This document shows positions 1 to 5,624 of a DNA stretch of 5,624 nt, one piece after another. The position numbers were made by a program, and so were the translations under genes. The notes below the pieces were generated by a model that saw only the letters and a list, made by a program, of their open reading frames with translations, was not told the origin of the DNA and did not search any database. Each line of letters begins with the position of its first letter. Position 1 is the stretch's first letter. This stretch comes from Nitrospinota bacterium (GTDB lineage: Bacteria; Tectomicrobia; Entotheonellia; J063), in assembly GCA_003696125.1 (NCBI GenBank), contig RFHZ01000807.1, positions 1 through 5,624 of the forward strand, given 5' to 3'.

Positions 1-1049
1 TCGCCTTCAAGATTCCGGGAAAGCTGGTCGAGCTGGCGGTCGAGGAGGGGACAGAGGTGACCAAGGGGATGATCGTTGCGCGTCTCGACCAGGAACAGCT
101 CCTCCGGCAGCGGGATCGAGCACAAGCCGCGCTGGCCGTAGCGCAGTCGCGACTCACGCAGCTAGAGACAGAGATCCGGTTCCGGGAAGAGAGACTCGCC
201 AGGCAACTGGAGCAGCAACGGGCCGCCATTGCCCAGGCAGAGGCAAACCTGCGAGCCCTCCTGGCCGGATCGCGAACCCAGGAGATCAAAGCAGCCCAGG
301 CCGCGGTAGAGCAGGCCCGGGCAGAGTACGAGCGAGCCCAGAGCGACTGGAAACGGGCAGAGGAGTTGTTCCGTCGCGGGATCATCTCCGTGGCCGAGCA
401 TGATCGGATGAAGAGCTGGTACGAGGCGAGTGCGGCAGCGTTGAAGCAGGCAGAAGAACGGCTGGCCCTGGTCAAGGAAGGGCCACGCCAGGAGACGATC
501 GAGGCGGCCAGGGCCCAGGTTAAACAGGCCAAAGCTGCGCTGCGACTCCTCGAAGCGGCCCGCCTTGAGCTGGAGATGAAACGGCAGGAGCGAGCCACCA
601 GGCAGGCCGAAGTGGAGCGGGCCCGGGCAGAGCTGGCCCTGGTCGAGAGTCAACTGCGGGATACCGTTGCCCGCTCGCCGGTGGATGGAGTGGTATTGGC
701 CAAGGTGGCTGAGGTAGGAGAAGTGCTCGCTGCCGGGGCCACAGTAGTTACGATAGGAGATATCGCCCATCCCTGGCTACGGGGATATATCGATGAACGA
801 GATCTGGGACGGGTCAAGTGGGGAGCAAAGGTCAGGGTGAGGACCGATTCCTTCCCGGACAAGGTTTACTGGGGACGGGTCTCCTTTATCGCTTCGGAAG
901 CAGAATTTACCCCCAAGCAGATCCAGACCCCGGAGGAGCGGGTTAAGCTGGTCTATCGGGTGAAGATCGATATCCCCAATCCCGACCATGAGCTGAAGTT
1001 GAACATGCCGGTGGAGGCAGAGATCCTCCTGGAAGAAGGCCAGGGATAA
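1..1049 (+). CDS. HlyD/YbhG-like periplasmic adaptor subunit of an ABC-2 efflux system (5' partial)
   Basis: Membrane-fusion (periplasmic adaptor) proteins link an inner-membrane transporter to an outer-membrane channel. The reading frame is open from base 3 and starts inside the first half of a biotinyl-lipoyl-like domain (AFKIPGKLVELAVEEG, then VARLD), so the N-terminal membrane anchor lies outside the window; the GTG at 57 is internal. Of the 348 residues seen (numbered from base 3), about 30-220 form a long Ala/Gln/Glu/Arg-rich coiled-coil hairpin with a turn at RRGIIS (124-129). The arms carry two similar segments, GSRTQEIKAAQAAVEQAR and GPRQETIEAARAQVKQAK. The second lipoyl half (RSPVDGVVLAKV, about 224-253) and a beta-barrel domain follow. 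The C-terminal signature TPKQIQTPEERVKLVYRVKI (303-322) is typical of the YbhG/YhiI subgroup of HlyD proteins. The permease gene begins 3 bp downstream, which implies an operon. The substrate cannot be read from the sequence. Confidence 0.93.
   Translation, partial: AFKIPGKLVELAVEEGTEVTKGMIVARLDQEQLLRQRDRAQAALAVAQSRLTQLETEIRFREERLARQLEQQRAAIAQAEANLRALLAGSRTQEIKAAQAAVEQARAEYERAQSDWKRAEELFRRGIISVAEHDRMKSWYEASAAALKQAEERLALVKEGPRQETIEAARAQVKQAKAALRLLEAARLELEMKRQERATRQAEVERARAELALVESQLRDTVARSPVDGVVLAKVAEVGEVLAAGATVVTIGDIAHPWLRGYIDERDLGRVKWGAKVRVRTDSFPDKVYWGRVSFIASEAEFTPKQIQTPEERVKLVYRVKIDIPNPDHELKLNMPVEAEILLEEGQG
1042..1046 (+). promoter_or_regulatory. Ribosome binding site of the ABC-2 permease gene
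   Basis: AGGGA lies six bases before the ATG at 1053, inside the last codons of the adaptor gene. It supports this start and suggests that translation of the permease is coupled to that of the adaptor. Confidence 0.55.
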
Positions 1050-1052
1050 ACC

Positions 1053-2186
1053 ATGAATCTGCGACGGACCAGAGCCATTGCCCGCAAGGAAACGCTCCAT
1101 ATCCTGCGCGATCCCCGGAGTCTCTTGATGGCGCTGGCCATCCCTTTCCTCTTGCTGATCCTCTTTAGCTATGCGCTTACCCTCGATGTGGACCGGATTC
1201 CGACCATGATCTACGATGCGGATCAGACACCGGCAAGCCGGGAATTGATCCGCCGCCTGCAGGGCTCCCGCTACTTCCAGGTGCTGGCCTTCACCGATCG
1301 CTATGCCACGATCGAGCGGGCCATCGACCAGAATACGGTCCTGATCGGTATCGTCATCCCACGAGGCTTTGCACGTGATCTCTTTTCCGGTCAACAGGCT
1401 ACCGTCCAGCTCCTGCTCGATGGAAGTGACTCCAACACCGCCTCCATCGCCCTCGGCTATGTCAACACCCTGTTGCAACTCTACGCCCTGGAGTGGCGAA
1501 CGCAGATGCTGAACCGGCGACAGGGAGGGGAACCGGTCCCGCCGGTAGAGGGGAGGATTCGGGTCTGGTATAACAGCGAGTTGCGTTCACGGAACTACAT
1601 CGTACCCGGCCTGATCGCCATCATCATGATGATCATCGCCTCCCTGCTCACCTCTTTAACCATCGCCCGGGAATGGGAAATGGGGACCATGGAACAGCTC
1701 CTCTCCACCCCTCTGCGGCCTGCCGAACTCATCCTGGGCAAGATGGTCCCCTATTTCGGTATCGGACTGATCGATATGCTGATCGCTTTGAGTGTGGGAA
1801 CACTGGTATTCCGGGTACCGCTGCGCGGCAGCCTCCTCTTTCTCGGTTCTGTGGCCTGCCTCTTCCTCTTCGGTGCGCTCTGCTGGGGACTCCTCCTCTC
1901 TGCCCTCACCCGCTCCCAACTGCTCGCCTACCAGATGAGCATCCTGACCTCTTTCCTCCCCTCCTTCCTCCTCTCCGGCTTCATCTATGCCATCGAAAAT
2001 ATGCCCCGGGTGATCCAGCTCATCACCTATCTCATCCCGGCCCGCTATTTCATCACCATACTGCAGGGGATCTTCCTCAAGGGGATCGGGCTGAGTTACC
2101 TGGTATTCGAGACCGGGATGCTCCTTCTCTTTGCCGGAGTGGTCTTTTGGGGAGCCATGCGTGCCCTGCCCCGCAAGCTGGTTTAA
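1053..2186 (+). CDS. ABC-2 type transporter permease (YhhJ/YbhS/YbhR-like)
   Basis: This is the integral membrane subunit of an ABC exporter that works with a HlyD adaptor and a separate ATPase. The 377 residues match the usual length for the family. The layout is classic: a short cytoplasmic start with RKETLHILRDPRSLL (11-25), TM1 at about 24-44, a large extracytoplasmic domain (about 45-180), then five membrane segments from about 182 to 370. Hallmarks are REWEMGTMEQLLSTPLRPAE (206-225), the cytoplasmic coupling region expected to contact the ATPase, and SGFIYAIENMP followed by ITYLIPARYF (308-333), typical of drug/antibiotic-type ABC-2 permeases. It starts 3 bp after the adaptor stop. No gene follows on this strand, so it ends the operon. 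Relatives often come as two paralogous permeases (YbhS and YbhR); only one is visible here. A second permease and the ATPase may lie left of the window. The exported substrate is unknown. Confidence 0.95.
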   Translation: MNLRRTRAIARKETLHILRDPRSLLMALAIPFLLLILFSYALTLDVDRIPTMIYDADQTPASRELIRRLQGSRYFQVLAFTDRYATIERAIDQNTVLIGIVIPRGFARDLFSGQQATVQLLLDGSDSNTASIALGYVNTLLQLYALEWRTQMLNRRQGGEPVPPVEGRIRVWYNSELRSRNYIVPGLIAIIMMIIASLLTSLTIAREWEMGTMEQLLSTPLRPAELILGKMVPYFGIGLIDMLIALSVGTLVFRVPLRGSLLFLGSVACLFLFGALCWGLLLSALTRSQLLAYQMSILTSFLPSFLLSGFIYAIENMPRVIQLITYLIPARYFITILQGIFLKGIGLSYLVFETGMLLLFAGVVFWGAMRALPRKLV

Positions 2187-2206
2187 CCGTCCTCTGGGGA
2201 TTCGCC

Positions 2207-2785
2207 CTATCCTGTCCCCTCTTGCTGCTCCTGTAAGGCGTTCACCAGCAGATCGACGGTGAGGGAGTCGATGTTGGTAAAGCGAATTTCGCGGAGAGGG
2301 CTGTCCGGATACTGGGTGCAAAAGTCGAGCGCGGTCCTGACCAGGATCGCGGCGCAGCGGTCTTTGGGAAAACCGAAGATCCCGCTGCTGATGGCCGGAA
2401 GGGCAATGCTGGTAAGCTGCAACTCATGCGCCTTGAGCAGGCTGTTCCACACGGCCGAGCGGAGGAGGGCATCCTCATCGTGCTTTCCATCTCGCCAGAC
2501 CGGTCCTACCGCGTGGATCACGTACCGGGCAGGGAGAGAGCCGGCCCCGGTGACCGCCACCTGTCCGGTAGGTACCGAGCCGTGTTCCCGGACCCAGCGA
2601 TTGCTCTCCTCCTGAATGCTCTGTCCTCCACGCCGCACGATGGCACCGGCCACACCACCCCCATGCGCCAGCTCCGAGTTGGCCGCATTGACGATGGCAT
2701 CGGTCTCCTCCTGGGTCAAATCCCCCTGGCGTACCTGAATGACCTGACCGGATGGAGTGCGGTATTCGGCTTTGAGGGTACTCAT
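2207..2785 (-). CDS. Stand-alone macrodomain protein (ADP-ribose binding / probable ADP-ribosyl hydrolase or O-acetyl-ADP-ribose deacetylase)
   Basis: Macrodomains bind ADP-ribose and many remove it from proteins, or deacetylate O-acetyl-ADP-ribose. The 192-residue protein is essentially one domain. Recognisable motifs are QGDLTQEETDAIVNAAN (20-36: GDL contacts adenine in the family, and NAAN carries the catalytic/ribose-binding Asn), HGGGVAGAI (41-49, first phosphate/ribose loop), VIHAVGPVW (89-97) and LPAISSGIFGFP (129-140, second phosphate-binding loop). The GGGVAGAI form, without the Asp found after GGGV in MacroD-type enzymes, resembles the archaeal AF1521 type more than MacroD/YmdB. There is no signal peptide or membrane segment, so it should be cytoplasmic. 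The ATG overlaps the stop of the sigma-54 regulator gene (ATGA) and has a strong ribosome binding site, so it is the third gene of the kinase-regulator operon. Family membership is clear. The choice of substrate, and any link to the two-component system, is inference. Confidence 0.93.
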   Translation of the reverse strand: MSTLKAEYRTPSGQVIQVRQGDLTQEETDAIVNAANSELAHGGGVAGAIVRRGGQSIQEESNRWVREHGSVPTGQVAVTGAGSLPARYVIHAVGPVWRDGKHDEDALLRSAVWNSLLKAHELQLTSIALPAISSGIFGFPKDRCAAILVRTALDFCTQYPDSPLREIRFTNIDSLTVDLLVNALQEQQEGTG

Positions 2786-4197
2786 GGTCGTTCTCCTCCC
2801 TGTTGTTCGCCTTCGGCAGACCGAACAGTGAGTCCATGCTTTTTCAGCTTATAGCGTAACACCCTTTCGCTGATCCCCAGCTCTTCGGCGGCGCGGGTCT
2901 GGACGTAATCGTGCTGTTCCAGGGCCCGCAGGATCATCTGCCTCTCCAGCGCTTCCAGCACCTGGGGAAGCGTCATCTTCTCTGACCTGGGCCTGCGCTC
3001 TATCTCCGGCTCTGAGGTGCGCAGGTGGAGCGGCAGATCCTCTACCAGGATAACATCGTGGCGGGCCAGGAGCACGGCCCGCTCGATGATGTTCTCCAAT
3101 TCACGCACATTCCCGGGATAATCATAGCGGATGAGCAGGTCCATGGCTTCCCGGGAGATTCCTTTTACCCCTTTGCCGGTCTGCTCTGCACACTTTCGCA
3201 GCAGAAAATCGACCAGCGGCGGGATATCCTCTCGCCGTTCCCGCAACGGGGGTAAGACGATCGGTACCACATTGAGACGGTAGTACAGGTCTTCCCGAAA
3301 CCGCTTTTCCCGGATCGCCTCTTCCAGGTCCTGGTTGGTGGCGGCAATGATGCGGATATCGACCTTAATGGGACGATTGCTCCCTACCCGCTCAAACTCT
3401 CGTTCCTGCAGGACGCGGAGGAGCTTGACCTGCAGGGGAAGGGGGAGATCCCCGATCTCGTCTAAGAAGAGGGTACCATGATTGGCCGCCTCGAAGCGTC
3501 CGATACGTCGCTCTACCGCCCCGGTAAAGGCCCCTTTTTCATGACCAAAGAGCTCGCTTTCCAGGAGATTCTCCGGCAGGGCGGCGATGTTCACCTTGAC
3601 AAAGGGTCCCTCCTTGCGGGGACTGTTGTAATGGATGGCTTTGGCAATCAACTCCTTGCCCGTCCCGCTCTCCCCCCGGATGAGGACGGTGGCATTACTC
3701 GGGGCTATGCGGGCAACCAGGCTGAGCACTTCTTGCATCTTCCCGCTCTCGCCGATGATCTGGTCGAAACGGAACCGTTCGGTCAACTGGGCCCGCAGGG
3801 TCCGGACCTCGGTGAGGAGTTGCTGTCGCTCTTCGATCTTGGTGATCAGGTGGGAGAGTTCATCGAGATCGATCGGCTTGGTCAGGTAGTCGTATGCCCC
3901 CCGCTTCATCGCCTCCACGGCAGAGTCGATCGACCCGTACGCGGTGATGATGACCACGGTGACATCCGGATAGCGTTGCCTGATCTGCTGCAGGAGCTCC
4001 AGCCCGCTCATCCCCGGCATACGGTAGTCGATCAGGCAGAGGGCAAAGGAGCGCTGGCGGAGCAGGTCGAGCGCTTCCGGACCACTGCCTGCCGTCTCTA
4101 CTTCCCACCCGGCCTTTTCCAGGAATCCCTGCAGGATCTCTCGCTGTGAGGACTCATCATCGACGACCAAAATCCGAAACCCTTCCATGCTCATCAC
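2782..4197 (-). CDS. Sigma-54-dependent response regulator, NtrC family (ZraR/AtoC/HydG-like)
   Basis: This transcription activator switches on sigma-54 promoters when phosphorylated by its partner kinase. It is full length at 471 residues. The N-terminal receiver domain (about 8-120) has the acidic pair D13/D14, phospho-acceptor D57 in LCLIDYRMPG, T85 and K107. A linker leads to the AAA+ domain (about 145-370) with Walker A GESGTGKE (175-182), the sigma-54-contacting GAFTGA loop (222-227), Walker B GTLFLDEIGD (241-250) and the FREDLYYRLN segment (300-309) holding the candidate arginine fingers. A Fis-type helix-turn-helix follows (about 432-456), then a short hydrophilic tail. All key residues are intact; one small oddity is VNIAALPE where VNCAALPE is usual. 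The start is ambiguous among GTG 4197, ATG 4194 and ATG 4188; GTG is used here and the choice shifts the N-terminus by at most three residues. It overlaps the kinase gene upstream and the macrodomain gene downstream. Target promoters are not identifiable in this window. Confidence 0.97.
   Translation of the reverse strand: MMSMEGFRILVVDDESSQREILQGFLEKAGWEVETAGSGPEALDLLRQRSFALCLIDYRMPGMSGLELLQQIRQRYPDVTVVIITAYGSIDSAVEAMKRGAYDYLTKPIDLDELSHLITKIEERQQLLTEVRTLRAQLTERFRFDQIIGESGKMQEVLSLVARIAPSNATVLIRGESGTGKELIAKAIHYNSPRKEGPFVKVNIAALPENLLESELFGHEKGAFTGAVERRIGRFEAANHGTLFLDEIGDLPLPLQVKLLRVLQEREFERVGSNRPIKVDIRIIAATNQDLEEAIREKRFREDLYYRLNVVPIVLPPLRERREDIPPLVDFLLRKCAEQTGKGVKGISREAMDLLIRYDYPGNVRELENIIERAVLLARHDVILVEDLPLHLRTSEPEIERRPRSEKMTLPQVLEALERQMILRALEQHDYVQTRAAEELGISERVLRYKLKKHGLTVRSAEGEQQGGERP
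2793..2800 (-). promoter_or_regulatory. Strong ribosome binding site for the macrodomain gene
   Basis: On the minus strand GGGAGGAG stands seven bases before the macrodomain ATG (2785-2783). It lies inside the last codons of the response regulator gene, where it encodes part of the QQGGERP tail. The near-perfect anti-Shine-Dalgarno match fixes the start and suggests efficient initiation coupled to regulator translation. Confidence 0.8.
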
Positions 4198-5624
4198 CCC
4201 TTTTCCTCTTTCTCCGGCTGGATCTGTCCCCCTTCGGGTAACGGCAGCAGGATCTGAAATGCTGTTCCCTGACCGGGCTGGCTGTGCACCGTGATACTCC
4301 CGGCATGCGCCTGGATGATGTGGTGGGCGATGGAGAGTCCCAATCCCACTCCCCGCTGTTTGGTGGTGAAGTAGGGATCAAAGATCTTTTCCCTTACCTC
4401 TGGCGGCATCCCCTCTCCGGTATCGGTGATACGCAGGCGGAGAGCCTTCCCCGTGCTTTCCACCTGCCAGCTCACCTCTCCTCCGGCCGGGGTGGCCTGG
4501 AAGGCGTTGAGGATGATGTTGAGCAAGGCCTGCTTCAGTTGCCGGGGATCTCCTCTGAGCACGGGGAGGGTCGAGGGGAGGTTTACACGCCAGGTGACCC
4601 CTCGTGTCCTGGCCTCTTCCTCCATCAGCAGGGCGATCTCCTGGAACACCGGTTGCGGATCAAACGGTTCTCGCTGCAAGGGGAGGGGGCGGGCCAGTTG
4701 CAAGGTCTGTTCGACGATGCCGTTGAGGCGCTGGATCTCTTTGCGGATGGTGGTGGTGAGCTGCAGGAACTCCTCCTGGGCCTGGTCTCCGGTCTGCAAG
4801 AACTCGCGTTGCAGGCGCTGTATCCCCATGGAGATGGCGTTGAGGGGATTTTTGATCTCGTGTGCCACCCCGGCGGCCAGATTTCCCAGGGCGGCCAGCT
4901 TGCGATTCTGCTCCAGTTCTCGTTCCAGTTGCTGCATCCGTTGCCAGTCCCGTTCCTGGATGCGGGAAATGACCACCACTCCCACCACAGAGAGGAGGAA
5001 GAGGATCAGGCTGTAGGTAAAGATCGAGGCCACCGAGCGCCGCCAGCCCTGCTCGATATGCGTGCTGTCCAGGGCAACGCGAAAGAGTCCGATCTTCTTG
5101 CCCTGAAAGAAGAAGGGACGGGTGACCTCCAACACCTGCTTTTCTCCCAGGGTGAGGAGACGCATCTGTTCGGTATTACTCTCCAGGCTCTGCCGGAGGA
5201 AGGGATCCTCCTCTCTGGTCCCGATTCGCCGGGCATCGGTATGGGCGATGTAGGTGTAATCGGTATCTTGCAGGGAGACGGCGGTGATGAGGGGATGGCT
5301 TTTCAGATCCTCGATGAGACGCTGAACCCCGATCTCCTTGCGGAAGTTCAGGATATAGTCGGCATCAGCCGTGATCACAATGACACCCGGCACGGTGGCC
5401 CGTCTCACCGCCACCCCGTACTTCTTGCCCAGCCAGAATTTCTCCTCCCCAAATCCTGTAAAAGCCTCCTGTGCCTTGCCGCGCAAGATAGGATCGTAGA
5501 AATGGCGTCGCATGTGGGAAGGCATCCGTCGCATCATCTCCCGCATCATGCCCATTCCCGGCATCATGCCCATTCCTGGTGGCGGCAGAGGGGGCTGTCC
5601 ACGTAGATGTGGTGTGGAGGGAGA
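4194..5624 (-). CDS. Membrane sensor histidine kinase, ZraS/HydH-like, with Met-rich sensor start (N-terminus beyond the window)
   Basis: This kinase senses a signal outside the cytoplasm, autophosphorylates, and passes phosphate to the adjacent sigma-54 regulator. The frame is open to the right edge. The ATG at 5573 (residue 1 of the numbering used here) is preceded by 17 more in-frame codons (SPSTPHLRGQPPLPPPG), has no good ribosome binding site, and would leave the protein without a first membrane anchor, so the true start is probably further right. Visible order: a Pro- then Met-rich segment (10 Met and 2 His in residues 1-24), an extracytoplasmic sensor domain (about 40-178) with a PDC/Cache-like look, a membrane helix (about 181-203), a short coiled linker, a HisKA domain with H238 in GVAHEIKNPLNAI, and a HATPase domain with N box (about 352-356), G1 DTGEGMP (384-390), F box FDPYFTT (398-404) and G2 GVGLGLSIA (408-416). 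No HAMP domain or cytoplasmic PAS domain is evident. Its stop overlaps the regulator start. The signal is unknown; metal is suggested only by the Met/His content. Confidence 0.95.
   Translation of the reverse strand, partial: SPSTPHLRGQPPLPPPGMGMMPGMGMMREMMRRMPSHMRRHFYDPILRGKAQEAFTGFGEEKFWLGKKYGVAVRRATVPGVIVITADADYILNFRKEIGVQRLIEDLKSHPLITAVSLQDTDYTYIAHTDARRIGTREEDPFLRQSLESNTEQMRLLTLGEKQVLEVTRPFFFQGKKIGLFRVALDSTHIEQGWRRSVASIFTYSLILFLLSVVGVVVISRIQERDWQRMQQLERELEQNRKLAALGNLAAGVAHEIKNPLNAISMGIQRLQREFLQTGDQAQEEFLQLTTTIRKEIQRLNGIVEQTLQLARPLPLQREPFDPQPVFQEIALLMEEEARTRGVTWRVNLPSTLPVLRGDPRQLKQALLNIILNAFQATPAGGEVSWQVESTGKALRLRITDTGEGMPPEVREKIFDPYFTTKQRGVGLGLSIAHHIIQAHAGSITVHSQPGQGTAFQILLPLPEGGQIQPEKEEKG
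4205..4208 (-). promoter_or_regulatory. Candidate ribosome binding site of the response regulator gene
   Basis: A minus-strand purine run reading GAGGAAAAGGGG precedes the start codons. GAGG is seven bases from GTG 4197 and ten from ATG 4194, while GGGG is eight bases from ATG 4188. All three starts are therefore served and the sequence does not decide between them. The run lies in the 3' end of the kinase gene (codons for the PEKEEKG tail). Confidence 0.45.
5543..5579. repeat. 18-bp tandem repeat encoding PGMGMM twice in the sensor kinase
   Basis: Two adjacent copies with an 18-bp period (units starting at 5543 and 5561) share 16 identical bases, GCATCATGCCCATTCC, then differ at one base and match at two more. 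On the coding (minus) strand they give the hexapeptide PGMGMM twice. A shorter third GCATCAT occurs at 5531-5537. The period is a multiple of three, so gain or loss of a unit would change Met content without breaking the frame. Confidence 0.85.

Noticed and set aside
57-59. GTG as the start of the adaptor gene
   Set aside because: The 18 codons before it encode a conserved part of the lipoyl domain in the same frame, so this GTG is an internal valine.
777-1478. Minus-strand open frame spanning the adaptor-permease junction
   Set aside because: It overlaps two well-supported genes on the other strand and its product resembles no known family.
2196-2219. Possible hairpin terminator between the convergent operons (GGGGA ... 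TCCCC)
   Set aside because: The stem has only five base pairs with a loop of about 14 bases, no U-tract follows on either strand, and half lies inside the macrodomain gene. It is too weak to call.
1656-2321. Minus-strand open frame across the permease end and macrodomain end
   Set aside because: The product is highly charged and Glu/Gly/His-rich, antisense to the permease membrane segments, and out of frame with the macrodomain; it is a composition artefact.
3645-3663. Sigma-54-like promoter TGGCAATCAACTCCTTGCC
   Set aside because: The GG to GC spacing is three bases too long for a -24/-12 promoter, and it lies inside the regulator coding sequence.
3478-4149. Plus-strand open frame opposite the response regulator
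   Set aside because: It is antisense to the receiver and AAA+ domains, whose motifs are all intact, and no family features are seen.
4284-5606. Long plus-strand open frame (440 codons) opposite the sensor kinase
   Set aside because: It is fully antisense to a kinase with intact H, N, G1, F and G2 boxes. The translation is low-complexity (rich in Gly, His, Leu, Gln) with no recognisable domain, which is typical of shadows in GC-rich genes.

Overview
This window holds five protein-coding genes in two convergent groups and almost no non-coding DNA. The base composition is GC-rich (roughly 60% by eye). Three things point to a diderm (outer-membrane) bacterium: a HlyD-type periplasmic adaptor, a membrane sensor kinase with an extracytoplasmic domain, and a sigma-54 enhancer-binding protein of the NtrC/ZraR type. 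The style of the proteins suggests Desulfobacterota/Deltaproteobacteria, Nitrospirota or a similar lineage. No rRNA or other phylogenetic marker is present, so this is only a guess.

Plus strand, 1-2186: the 3' part of a HlyD/YbhG-like periplasmic adaptor (its start lies left of the window), followed three bases after its stop by a complete ABC-2 permease of the YhhJ/YbhS/YbhR type. Together they are part of an ABC-2 efflux system. No ATP-binding subunit is visible, so it must lie upstream of the window or elsewhere. The permease is the last gene of this operon.

Minus strand, 5624-2207 (read right to left): a membrane histidine kinase whose N-terminus runs off the right edge, a complete NtrC-family sigma-54-dependent response regulator, and a complete stand-alone macrodomain protein. 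Stop and start codons overlap at both junctions (GTGA or TGATG, then ATGA), so the three genes look like one tightly coupled operon. The kinase and regulator form an evident two-component pair of the ZraS/ZraR (HydH/HydG) style. The macrodomain protein, which should bind or hydrolyse ADP-ribose derivatives, is an unexpected third member.

The two operons converge with only 20 bp between their stop codons, and no convincing terminator is seen there. The two observations most worth following are the coupling of a macrodomain gene to a sigma-54 two-component system, and a Met/His-rich segment, partly encoded by an 18-bp tandem repeat, at the visible N-terminal end of the kinase sensor region. The second may be a soft-metal (for example copper) ligand site. 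A plausible but unproven picture is an envelope- or metal-stress sensing operon next to an efflux operon.
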